A stretch of DNA of 64,000 nucleotides from Falsiroseomonas sp051860665 (GTDB taxonomy: Bacteria > Pseudomonadota > Alphaproteobacteria > Acetobacterales > Acetobacteraceae), in contig NZ_JBHYDM010000012.1 in assembly GCF_051860665.1 (NCBI RefSeq), forward strand, positions 93,581-157,580, in the 5' to 3' direction. The first letter of the stretch is position 1. The number at the start of each line of letters is the position of its first letter. Of this stretch, positions 51,463-59,122 are shown piece after piece. The notes beneath the pieces were generated by a model, which saw only the letters and a list, made by a program, of their open reading frames with translations, did no database searches and was not told where the DNA came from. The translations under genes and the position numbers were made by a program.

Positions 51463-52166
51463 GCCAGGTCCTTGGCACGGTCGTGGGCCTCGCCCGCTTC
51501 CCGGTGAAATCCATGGCCGGGGAGGCGCTGCCGGCGGCGGAGCTGCTCTGGACCGGGCTGCGGGGGGACCGGGAATACGGCTTCGTGCAGCAGGGCCATC
51601 ATGGCCACTTCCCCTGGCTGACGGGGCGGGAGCTGCCCGACATCGTCCGCTATCGCCCGCGCTTCCTGCAGCCGGAGGATCCGCGGCGCTCGGCGGTGGA
51701 GGTGGTGGCGCCGGATGGCGCGGTCTTCGACCTGCGGGCGCCGGAGCTGGCGACGCGTCTCTCGGCGGACTCGGGCCGGGATTCCGCCCTGATCCATGTC
51801 GGCCGCGGGGTCTTCGATTCCATGCCGGTCTCCATCATCACCACGCGCAGCCTGGCGCGGCTCGATGCCGTGCATGGCGCGGCGCTGGATGCGCGGCGCT
51901 TCCGCATCAATATCCTGGTGGAGAGCGAGGCGCCGGACAGCGACTGGGCCGGCCAGGTGCTGGAATTCAGCGGCGGCGCCCGGCTGCTGCTGGCCGAGGG
52001 CGCGCCGCGCTGCGCCATGGTGACCATCTGCCCGGAGACCGCGGCGCGGGATGCGCGCGTGCTGCGCAGCGTGGCCCAGCATTTCGACAACCGCCTGGGC
52101 ATGTATGCGGCGGCGGCGCGGCCGGGCATGATCCGGCTGGGCGACACGCTGCGCCTGCCCGCTTGA
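51459..52166 (+). CDS. MOSC-domain protein
   Basis: A 235-residue protein with an N-terminal beta-barrel (VVGLARFPVKSMAGEALPAAELLWTGLRGDREYGF) and a MOSC core (RRFRINILVESE..., then AEGAPRCAMVTI with the conserved Cys). MOSC proteins handle sulfur or molybdenum cofactor chemistry, e.g. N-hydroxylated compound reduction. Overlaps the coiled-coil protein gene by four bases. Confidence 0.88.
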   Translation: MSQVLGTVVGLARFPVKSMAGEALPAAELLWTGLRGDREYGFVQQGHHGHFPWLTGRELPDIVRYRPRFLQPEDPRRSAVEVVAPDGAVFDLRAPELATRLSADSGRDSALIHVGRGVFDSMPVSIITTRSLARLDAVHGAALDARRFRINILVESEAPDSDWAGQVLEFSGGARLLLAEGAPRCAMVTICPETAARDARVLRSVAQHFDNRLGMYAAAARPGMIRLGDTLRLPA

Positions 52167-52194
52167 TGTCCCCCTTCGCCCCGGGATGCACCCC

Positions 52195-52824
52195 ATGACC
52201 CTGCATGTCGTCGACCACGCGCTGCTCACCCATCGCCTGGCGGAGCTGCGCGATGCCGCCACCCCCTCCCCCCGCTTCCGCCGGCTGCTGGCCGAGATCG
52301 GCGCCATCCTGACGCTGGAGGCCACGCGCGGCCTGCCCCGCCGCAGCGCGCGCATCACGACGCCGCTGATGGAGATGGATCACGAGGTTCTGGCGGCGCC
52401 GGAGCCGGTGCTGGTGGCGGTGCTGCGCGCCGGGCTCGGGCTGATGGAGGGCGGCATGCAGGTGCTGCCGGAGGCCCCCGTGGGCCATGTCGGCCTGGTG
52501 CGGGACGAGCATACGCTGAAGCCCAGCCAGTACATGCTTCGCATGCCGCCTGAGGTGCGCACCCGCGGCGCCATCCTGTTCGACCCCATGCTGGCCACCG
52601 GGGGCAGCGCGGTGGCCGCCGTGCAGCGGGTGAAGGAGGCCGGGGCGCCCAGCCTGCGCTTCGTCTGCGTGGTGGCGGCGCCGGAGGGTGTGGCGAAGCT
52701 TTCCGCCGCGCATCCGGATGTGCCGATCTACACGGCCTCGCTGGATGAGAAGCTGGACCATCGCGGCTTCATCGTCCCCGGCCTCGGCGATGCCGGGGAT
52801 CGCTGCTTCGGTACGGTGGAGTAA
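52195..52824 (+). CDS. upp: Uracil phosphoribosyltransferase
   Basis: A 209-residue pyrimidine salvage enzyme making UMP from uracil and PRPP. Begins TLHVVDHALLTHRLAELRDAATPS, has VLRAGLGLMEGG, VGLVRDEHTLKP, the PRPP loop DPMLATGGSAVAAV and the C-terminal GFIVPGLGDAGDRCFGT. ATG 52195 matches the family length; ATG 52186 is possible. Confidence 0.93.
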   Translation: MTLHVVDHALLTHRLAELRDAATPSPRFRRLLAEIGAILTLEATRGLPRRSARITTPLMEMDHEVLAAPEPVLVAVLRAGLGLMEGGMQVLPEAPVGHVGLVRDEHTLKPSQYMLRMPPEVRTRGAILFDPMLATGGSAVAAVQRVKEAGAPSLRFVCVVAAPEGVAKLSAAHPDVPIYTASLDEKLDHRGFIVPGLGDAGDRCFGTVE

Positions 52825-52828
52825 TGGC

Positions 52829-53161
52829 TCAGATCAGCCTGGCCTCGAAGGGCGGCTTGAGGTCGGGCGCATCGAATTCGACCACCCAGAGATCCGGGTC
52901 GCGTCGCACCTGGCGCTCGACATAGGCATCGGCGGTCGGGCCATCGACCGGTTCGGTGCCGGTGCCGCGCATCCAGGCCGGCCGGCCTTCCGCATCGCGC
53001 ACCTGGGACAGCACCACCATCTGGTCGCGCGCCCGCAGCACGCACAAAATGCCGCCGCTGTCCGGGTCGCCCTTGCGCAGAACGGCGCCGGAGCGGCCGG
53101 CGATATCGGACAGCCGCAGGGCCATCGAAACCCAGATGCCTGCCTTGACCTTCGGATCCAT
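52829..53161 (-). CDS. DUF1491 family protein
   Basis: A 110-residue protein from ATG 53161: KVKAGIWVSMALRLSDIAGRSGAVLRKGDPDSGGILCVL, followed by DQMVVLSQVRDAEGRPAWMRGTG and PDLWVVEFDAPDLKPPFEARL. Typical of DUF1491, a small alphaproteobacterial family of unknown function. Converges on upp with a four-base gap and diverges from the small basic protein gene. Confidence 0.82.
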   Translation of the reverse strand: MDPKVKAGIWVSMALRLSDIAGRSGAVLRKGDPDSGGILCVLRARDQMVVLSQVRDAEGRPAWMRGTGTEPVDGPTADAYVERQVRRDPDLWVVEFDAPDLKPPFEARLI

Positions 53162-53282
53162 GCCGCGAGTTTCGGCCCAGCCGAGGGGCGGCGCAAGGGT
53201 GCGCCCCGGTCGGGCGGCGCAGCGCGCATCTTGCGGAGCCGCCGCCGCCGCGCCATTGACGCGGCGGATGGAGAGATCGCGC

Positions 53283-53552
53283 ATGGCGAAGCCTTCGGAA
53301 AAGAGCCCCCCGAGACCGCAGCCCGCCAAGGCCACGCCGCCGGCAGCCCTGACCGAGGGCCAGCGCGCCTATGAGGCGAAGCGCGCCGCCAAGGCCGGGA
53401 TGAGCCTCGACAAGTGGCTCGCGGAGAAGGAGCGCCTGCGGCGCGCCGAGGAGGCCGCCGCCGCCCGGCTGGCCGAGGCCGAGAAGAAGGAGCCCGAGAA
53501 GAAGGGCTGGTTCGGCCGCATCCTGGACCGGGCGCACAAGCCGCTGAAGTAG
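53283..53552 (+). CDS. Small charged hypothetical protein
   Basis: An 89-residue, highly charged protein from ATG 53283 (GGAGAGATCGC upstream). TEGQRAYEAKRAAKAGMSLDKWLAEKERLRRAEEAAAARLAEAEKK forms a long helix, ending KKGWFGRILDRAHKPLK. No membrane segment. A similar basic coiled-coil protein accompanies DUF1491 genes in related genomes as far as I recall, but no function is known. Confidence 0.65.
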   Translation: MAKPSEKSPPRPQPAKATPPAALTEGQRAYEAKRAAKAGMSLDKWLAEKERLRRAEEAAAARLAEAEKKEPEKKGWFGRILDRAHKPLK

Positions 53553-53559
53553 GGGCGCC

Positions 53560-54138
53560 TCACAGCATCCGCAGCAGCGTGCCGTCGCGGCGGATGGCGT
53601 GGTGATAGACGGCGCCGCCGATATGGGCGGCGAGCAGCAGCGGGAAGGCCCAGCCCAGCAGGCTGTGGCCCCAATGCAGCACCCCGGCGAGGCCAGGCGC
53701 GGCTTCCATGAACTTCGGCAGGTCGATGAAGCCGAGGAAGGCGGTCTGCCCCTGCAACGGGAAGCCATAGGCATTGGTGGTCAGGAAGCCGAGCAGCGGC
53801 TGCAGGACCAGCGCCGCATAAAGCGCGTGATGCACCAGCGCCGCCGCGCGGCGCTGCGCCTCCGGCACATGCCCTGGCAGGGCCGGCGCCGGGCTGAGGG
53901 CACGCCAGCCGAGGCGCGCCAGGGCCAGCGCCAGGATCAGCAGGCCGAGGCTTTCATGCAGCGCATAGAAGGGCATCTTGGCGTCATCCTTCATGAAGCG
54001 GATGACCAGGCCAGTGGCCAAGGCCGCGAAAAGCAGCGGCACCGTCAGCCAGTGAAACCATTTTGACAGCGCCGAATACTGCCCGTCCGGATGCAGGGCA
54101 TCCTGGCCCCGGATTGATGACCCGCCAGCCAGTTCCAT
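53560..54138 (-). CDS. Cytochrome b561
   Basis: A 192-residue membrane cytochrome b. Four hydrophobic segments carry the expected haem-ligand histidines: KWFHWLTVPLLFAALATGLVI, YALHESLGLLILALALARLGWR, LVHHALYAALVLQPLLGFLT and LHWGHSLLGWAFPLLLAAHIGGAVYHH. Family members transfer electrons across the inner membrane, for example from ubiquinol. ATG 54138; single gene divergent from the DUF429-like gene. Confidence 0.9.
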   Translation of the reverse strand: MELAGGSSIRGQDALHPDGQYSALSKWFHWLTVPLLFAALATGLVIRFMKDDAKMPFYALHESLGLLILALALARLGWRALSPAPALPGHVPEAQRRAAALVHHALYAALVLQPLLGFLTTNAYGFPLQGQTAFLGFIDLPKFMEAAPGLAGVLHWGHSLLGWAFPLLLAAHIGGAVYHHAIRRDGTLLRML

Positions 54139-54211
54139 CTGCCCGAAACCTCCCCTGCCCGCGGCCACTATGGCATGACGGGCCGGCCGCCATGGAAGCG
54201 AAACCGGGACA

Positions 54212-55147
54212 ATGATCGCAGCCCATGCGGATTGGAGCATGGCGCCGGGCAAGCGCTGGATGGCGCTGGCCGAACGCCAGGGCGGCACCTGGCGGGCCAA
54301 GGCGCCACGCCTGGTGGGCGAGACGGCGCAACTGCTGCCCAGTTTGCTGGCCGGTGGAAGGCCGGTGGCGCTGGGCCTCGACCTGCCGCTCGGTGTGCCG
54401 CGGGATTGGGCCATGGGGCGGCCGGAGCCGGATTTTCCGACCTTCCTGGCCGGGCTGACGCGCGACCCGGAATTCTTCCGCGTCGCCGCGACGCTGGACG
54501 AGGTTTCCGCCGCAAAGCCGTTCTATCCGGCGCGGGGCATCAAGGGGATGACGCGGGCGGCGCATGCGGCGGCGCTCGGCCTGCCCGGTGCAACCTCCCT
54601 CTCCCGCCTCTGCGACCGGGCGACGGCGCTACGGCCAGCGGGCGCGCCGGTCTTCTGGACGCTGGGCGCCAACCAGTCCGGCAAGGCCGCCATCGCCGCC
54701 TGGCGCGACTGGATCGTCCCGGCGCTGGCCGCCGGCGCGCCGATCTCGCTCTGGCCCTTCGCCGGCCCGCTGCACGGGCTGCTGGCCCCGGGCCGCGCCG
54801 TGCTGGCCGAGGTCTATCCGGCGGAGGCGCTGCGCCAGCTCGGCCTGAAGCTGGCGGGCAGCAAGCGGGTGCAGGCGCCGCGGCGCGCGATGGCGGAGGC
54901 CTTGCGCGCGGCCATGGCGCGGCTCCGCATCGCGCCCTCCCCCGCACTGGCCACCGCCATCGCCGATGGCTTTGGCACCGATGCGGCGGGCGAGGACCGG
55001 CTGGACTGCGTGCTCGGCCTGCTGGCGCTCATCGCCGTGCTCGACGGCGCCCGGCCCGACCATATCCCGGACGATCCTTGGATCCGCCGCTGGGAGGGCT
55101 GGGTGCTGGGCCAGGCGGAGATGCCGCGTCAGGCGATGTCCGGATAA
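54212..55147 (+). CDS. DUF429-like protein (RNase H-like fold)
   Basis: A 311-residue protein. The first strands (AAHADWSMAPGKRWMALAE), VALGLDLPLGVPRDW, VLAEVYPAEALRQ and the C-terminal acidic helix DRLDCVLGLLALIAVLDG have the acidic-residue spacing of RNase H/DUF429-type folds. The role is unknown; relatives are predicted nucleases. Its 3' end overlaps the convergent ketopantoate-reductase-like gene by 19 bases. Confidence 0.7.
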   Translation: MIAAHADWSMAPGKRWMALAERQGGTWRAKAPRLVGETAQLLPSLLAGGRPVALGLDLPLGVPRDWAMGRPEPDFPTFLAGLTRDPEFFRVAATLDEVSAAKPFYPARGIKGMTRAAHAAALGLPGATSLSRLCDRATALRPAGAPVFWTLGANQSGKAAIAAWRDWIVPALAAGAPISLWPFAGPLHGLLAPGRAVLAEVYPAEALRQLGLKLAGSKRVQAPRRAMAEALRAAMARLRIAPSPALATAIADGFGTDAAGEDRLDCVLGLLALIAVLDGARPDHIPDDPWIRRWEGWVLGQAEMPRQAMSG

Positions 55148-56112
55148 AGCCCCGCGGCCCGCGCTGCCTGTTTCACCATCGCCACCAGCAGGTCGAGCTG
55201 CGGCGTCGGCGTGTTCGTCAGCCGCGCCAGATGCAGCGGCGTGGCGAACAGGCTCTCGATCTCCATCGGCCGGCCGAGCTCGAGGTCCTGCAGGATGGAG
55301 GGCTTGTGCGCCATATTGGCCGCCGCCACGCGCTCCACATGCGAATCCGGCAGCGTGACGCCGAGGGCTGCGGCGATCGCCTGCCCCTCCTGCGCGCTGC
55401 GCCGCGCGGCGTCCCGCAGCAGCGGATCGGCAAAGCTGTCGCGCACGCCGCGGCGCGTCAGCACGCAGATCGGCCCATTGCCGAGATTGCCGAGCAGCTT
55501 GGCCCAGAGCTCCATGCGGATCTCGGGCGTGACCGGGGATGGCATGCCGCCCGCTTCCAGCACGGCGGAAATCGCCTTGGCGCGGTCGCTGATGCGGCCA
55601 TCGGGTTCGCCGAGGATGACGCGGATATTGCCGTGTTCCGAATGCACGACGCCGGGTGAGACGACCTCGCTCGCCGAATAGACGACGCCGCCGATGGTGC
55701 GCGCGAGACCCACCGCCTTCTCCAGCGCGCCACCAGGATCCACGGCGGGCAGCCGCATGTCGCGATGCGGGCCTTCATGCCCGAGGAAATACCACCAGGG
55801 AATGCCGTTCATGACGAAGGCGACGGCGGTCTTCTCGCCCAGCAGCGGCGCGATGCCGGCCGCGACATCGGGCAGCGCCGGCGCCTTCACCGTGACGATC
55901 ACCGCATCCTGCGGCCCGAGCTCGCGCGGATCGGCGCTCGCCTTCGGGCGGCTGTGATGCGTGCCGTCATGCGCCTGCACCGTCAGGCCATTCGCCTGGA
56001 TCGCGGCGAGATGCGCACCGCGCGCGACGAGCGAGACCTCCGCCCCGCCGCGCGCGAGACGCCCGGCGATATGCCCGCCGATCGCGCCGGCGCCATAGAC
56101 GCAGATCCTCAT
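55129..56112 (-). CDS. Ketopantoate reductase family protein (ApbA/PanE type)
   Basis: A 327-residue NADPH-dependent reductase: RICVYGAGAIGGHIAGRLARGGAEVSLVAR at the N terminus, TVKAPALPDVA, the catalytic Lys/Asn region (IRMELWAKLLGNLGNGPICVLT) and SILQDLELGRPMEIE at the C terminus. PanE makes pantoate for coenzyme A, but paralogues beside peptidases and transporters often reduce other 2-keto acids. ATG 56112 overlaps the M20 gene stop by four bases. Confidence 0.87.
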   Translation of the reverse strand: MRICVYGAGAIGGHIAGRLARGGAEVSLVARGAHLAAIQANGLTVQAHDGTHHSRPKASADPRELGPQDAVIVTVKAPALPDVAAGIAPLLGEKTAVAFVMNGIPWWYFLGHEGPHRDMRLPAVDPGGALEKAVGLARTIGGVVYSASEVVSPGVVHSEHGNIRVILGEPDGRISDRAKAISAVLEAGGMPSPVTPEIRMELWAKLLGNLGNGPICVLTRRGVRDSFADPLLRDAARRSAQEGQAIAAALGVTLPDSHVERVAAANMAHKPSILQDLELGRPMEIESLFATPLHLARLTNTPTPQLDLLVAMVKQAARAAGLYPDIA

Positions 56113-57284
56113 GCCAGGATCTCCAGCGTCGCGCGCGCCAGGGCCTGCACGCCGTTGCCGATGCAGCCTTCGTCCGGTTGATAGAAGGCATTGTGCAGCC
56201 GGTCGTCGCGCCCCGGCGCGCCGCTGCCGATGCGCAGATGGAAGGACGGCGCGCGCGCCGCGAACTCCGAAAAATCCTCGGAGCCCATGGAGGCCTCGCC
56301 CTCGTCGATCACCTCGCCGAATTGCGCGCGCACGGCGGCAAGCACGGGCGCCATGACGCGCTCCTCGTTCACCAGCGGCGGCACCATGCGCTGGTAGTCG
56401 AGCGCGCATTCCACGCGCATCGCCGTCTGCAGCCCTTCCGCCAGCCGGCGGATCGCGGCCTCCGCCGTATTGCGCGCAGCCTCGTGCAGCGTGCGCACCG
56501 TGCCTTTCAGATGCACGCGTTCGGGAATGATGTTGTAGGTGGTGCCGCCCTGGAAGGCGCCGATGGTGACGACGGCCGGGTGCAGCGGCTTCACCTCGCG
56601 GCTCACCACCGTCTGCACCTGGCCGACGAAGGCGCTGGCGGCGACGATGGGATCGACGGCGGCATAAGGGTGCGCCGCATGGCCGGACTTGCCGCGGATG
56701 ACGAGGTCGAAGCGGTCGGAGGCGGCAAGGCAGGCGCCGCGTGCAAAACCGAAGCGGCCCACCGGCAGGTCGGGCTGGTTGTGGAAGCCGAGCGCGAGAT
56801 CGATCCCCTCCGCCGCGCCATCGGCGATCATCGCGGCCGCGCCCTGCAGCACTTCCTCCGCCGGCTGGAAGATCAGCTGCACGCGGCCCGCCAGCATGGG
56901 CGCGAGATCCTTCAGGATCGAAGCAACGCCGAGCAGCGTCGCGGTGTGGATGTCATGCCCGCAGGCATGCATTTTCCCGTTGTTGCGGCTGGCGAAATCG
57001 AGACCCGTCTCCTCATGGATCGGCAGCGCGTCCATGTCGGCGCGAATCGCCAGCGTGGGGCCGGGACGCCCGCCGGCGATGGTGCCGACCACGCCGGTGC
57101 CGCCCACGCCGGTGCGATGCGGAATGCCAAGGCGCGCGAGTTCCGCAGCGACAATGCCCGCGGTGCGTGTCTCCTCGAAGGCCAGTTCGGGATGCGCGTG
57201 CAGGTCTCGCCGGATCGCGACCAGTCCTGGCGCGATTCGCGCGGCCTCGTCCCGGATCAGCCGCTCCGGATCATTGATGCGCAT
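56109..57284 (-). CDS. M20-family amidohydrolase (aminoacylase/hippurate hydrolase type)
   Basis: A 391-residue metal-dependent hydrolase from ATG 57284. Motifs: DLHAHPELAFEE, TLAIRADMDALPI, KMHACGHDIHTA, IFQPAEEVLQGAA, LGFHNQPDLPVG and the final SMGSEDFSEFA. These are the metal ligands and general base of the ArgE/aminoacylase group, which remove acyl groups from amino acids. Operon with the ketopantoate-reductase-like gene; divergent from tctCBA, so imported acylated amino acids or carboxylates may be the substrate. Confidence 0.88.
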   Translation of the reverse strand: MRINDPERLIRDEAARIAPGLVAIRRDLHAHPELAFEETRTAGIVAAELARLGIPHRTGVGGTGVVGTIAGGRPGPTLAIRADMDALPIHEETGLDFASRNNGKMHACGHDIHTATLLGVASILKDLAPMLAGRVQLIFQPAEEVLQGAAAMIADGAAEGIDLALGFHNQPDLPVGRFGFARGACLAASDRFDLVIRGKSGHAAHPYAAVDPIVAASAFVGQVQTVVSREVKPLHPAVVTIGAFQGGTTYNIIPERVHLKGTVRTLHEAARNTAEAAIRRLAEGLQTAMRVECALDYQRMVPPLVNEERVMAPVLAAVRAQFGEVIDEGEASMGSEDFSEFAARAPSFHLRIGSGAPGRDDRLHNAFYQPDEGCIGNGVQALARATLEILA

Positions 57285-57324
57285 GCACCCTCGCTCCACG
57301 CAATTTTCGTCGCAACATGGTAGG

Positions 57325-57363
57325 TGAAGATGTCTTCATTACAAAGCACCCGGCTTGCCGGGT
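57325..57363. promoter_or_regulatory. Two perfect palindromes in the divergent tctC/M20 control region
   Basis: TGAAGA-TG-TCTTCA (57325-57338) is a 14-base palindrome of the kind bound by dimeric regulators. ACCCGGC-TT-GCCGGGT (57348-57363) is a second palindrome that could also form a hairpin in the tctC leader. Both lie in the 126 bases between divergent starts. No regulator gene adjoins. Confidence 0.5.
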
Positions 57364-57410
57364 CCGGAAGCCTCGTGCCATAGGCTCGCCAACTTCAAGG
57401 GGGAACATCC

Positions 57411-58397
57411 ATGACGGGACGTTTGACGCGCCGCGCCATTGCCACCGGCACCCTCGCCAGCGTGGCGCTGCTGGCCGCGCCGCGCCTGTCGCGCGCGCAG
57501 GGCTTCCCCTCCGGCCCCATCCGTCTTGTCGTTCCCTTCGCGCCCGGCGGCAGCACCGATCTTTCCGCCCGCCTGGTGGCCGATGGCCTCGCGCAGCGGC
57601 TCGGCGTGCCGGTGGTGGTGGAGAACCGGCCCGGCGCCGGTGCCACCACGGGCAGCCAGGCGGTGGCCGATGCCGCGCCCGATGGCCAGACCCTGGTGAT
57701 GAGCAATATCGCCAGCCATGCCATCAGCCCCGCGCTCTACGGCAATCTGCGCTACGACCCGGTGCGGTCCTTCACCCATATCGCCATGGTCATCACCAAC
57801 CCCTCCGTCTGGGTGGTGAATCCGCGCAGCGAGATCGCCAACCTGGCGGACCTGGTGCGCGCGGCGAAGGCGAAGCGGGGCGGGCTCGACATGGCCTCCT
57901 CCGGCGCCGGCTCCTCCAACCACCTGATGCTGGTGCGCTTCTGCGACCTCGCCGGCATTGAGCATACCCACATCCCCTTCCGCGGCGCCGGCCCGGCGAT
58001 GACGGCGGTGATCGCGGGCCAGGTGCCGATGATGTCGGACAGCCTGCCCTCCGCCGCAGGCCATATCCGCCAGGGCAGCGTGCGCGCCATCGCCATCAGC
58101 AGCGCGGAGCGCCACCCGGCCTTCCCGGACGTGCCCACCTTCCGGGAGCAGGGCTTCGACCTGTCCAGCACCTCCTGGTTCGCGCTCTCCGGCCCCGCCG
58201 GCATGCCGCCGGCGGTGGTCGAGCGCCTGCACCGGGAGATCATGGCGGTGATCGCCACCCCCGAAAGCCGGCAGCGCTTCGCCGAGATGGGCGGCACGCC
58301 GGGCGACATGACCCCGGCCCAGTTCACCGCCTTCGTGGCGGAGGAGGTGGCCCGCTGGGCGCCGGTGGTGCGTGCTTCCGGTGCCACGGCCGGATGA
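57411..58397 (+). CDS. tctC: Tripartite tricarboxylate transporter receptor TctC
   Basis: A 328-residue Bug/TctC receptor. Signal peptide MTGRLTRRAIATGTLASVAL..., mature start FPSGPIRLVVPFAPGGSTDLSAR, VVVENRPGAGATTGSQAVADAAPDG, THIPFRGAGPAMTAVIAGQV and FPDVPTFREQGFDL. CAAGGGGG precedes ATG 57411. Unlike the three orphan Bug genes near the left end, this one is followed by tctB and tctA and should be the cognate receptor for citrate- or other carboxylate uptake. Confidence 0.9.
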   Translation: MTGRLTRRAIATGTLASVALLAAPRLSRAQGFPSGPIRLVVPFAPGGSTDLSARLVADGLAQRLGVPVVVENRPGAGATTGSQAVADAAPDGQTLVMSNIASHAISPALYGNLRYDPVRSFTHIAMVITNPSVWVVNPRSEIANLADLVRAAKAKRGGLDMASSGAGSSNHLMLVRFCDLAGIEHTHIPFRGAGPAMTAVIAGQVPMMSDSLPSAAGHIRQGSVRAIAISSAERHPAFPDVPTFREQGFDLSSTSWFALSGPAGMPPAVVERLHREIMAVIATPESRQRFAEMGGTPGDMTPAQFTAFVAEEVARWAPVVRASGATAG

Positions 58398-58423
58398 TGA
58401 ACGTAATGTAATGTTTTAGGGGA

Positions 58424-58505
58424 ATGTCCGGACATCCCGCTGTTGGCGAGGACGTCGCGGATGACTAGGGTTCGCAGGGACCAGGCCGCCGGCGAAAGCC
58501 GGCGG
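58424..58505. promoter_or_regulatory. Palindrome and GAAA-loop hairpin in the tctC-tctB gap
   Basis: The 259-base gap holds ATGTCCGGACAT (58424-58435, perfect palindrome) and CCGCCGGC-GAAA-GCCGGCGG (58486-58505), an 8-bp stem closed by a GNRA-type loop. A stable stem after the receptor gene is often used to keep receptor mRNA more abundant than the permease part. TTGACA at 58606-58611 and a GACAA/TTGTC pair (58608-58624) follow without a clear -10. Confidence 0.5.
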
Positions 58506-58656
58506 TTCGTCGTGTCCGGCGGATTTCGCACCCGATCGCCGGCCAGGGGCTGGTGGCGGGGCGGCCAAGGAGACGGTGCGGTGGCCCCAGGGCCGCGGCG
58601 CCAGGTTGACAAACAAGACTTGTCCCCGCGGCGGGGCGGGCAGCAACGAGGTGCGG

Positions 58657-59109
58657 ATGAAGATCAACGCGAAAGACCTGGCGGCGGGGCTGGTACTCCT
58701 GGCTTTCGCCGTCGCGGGCCTGTGGCTCAACCTGGACCACACGCTGGGCACCGCACGCCGGATGGGCCCCGGCTATATGCCGATGCTGGCCTTCGGGCTG
58801 CTTCTGTTCCTCAGCGTGATCGTGCTGGGCATGGCGCTGTTCAGCGGCCCGGACCCGCTGGAGCGCTGGGCGTGGCGCGAACTGTTCCTGATCCTGGCCG
58901 CCATCTGCGTCTTCGGCCTGATCCTGGAGAAGGCCGGCCTGATCCTGACCCTGGCGGTGACCATCGGCATCTCAAGCTTCGCGGATCGAACGCACAAACC
59001 GCTCGGTGTGCTGGGGCTCGCCGCCTTCCTCGTCGCGCTATGCTGGCTGGTCTTCATCTACTGGCTGGATATCCGCATTCCGGTCTGGCCGACCTATTTC
59101 GCGCCCTGA
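58657..59109 (+). CDS. tctB: Tripartite tricarboxylate transporter small permease TctB
   Basis: A 150-residue membrane protein with four hydrophobic segments (LAAGLVLLAFAVAGLWL; GYMPMLAFGLLLFLSVIVLGMALF; LFLILAAICVFGLILEKAGLILTLAVTIGIS; GLAAFLVALCWLVFIYWL), typical of TctB. ATG 58657 follows GAGGTGCGG. tctA starts 13 bases downstream. Confidence 0.87.
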   Translation: MKINAKDLAAGLVLLAFAVAGLWLNLDHTLGTARRMGPGYMPMLAFGLLLFLSVIVLGMALFSGPDPLERWAWRELFLILAAICVFGLILEKAGLILTLAVTIGISSFADRTHKPLGVLGLAAFLVALCWLVFIYWLDIRIPVWPTYFAP

Positions 59110-59122
59110 GGGATAACGATCC

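Noticed and set aside
49652..51514. Proline-rich 620-codon antisense frame in the coiled-coil gene
   Set aside because: It is a by-product of the repetitive Ala/Glu/Arg codons of the plus-strand coiled coil.
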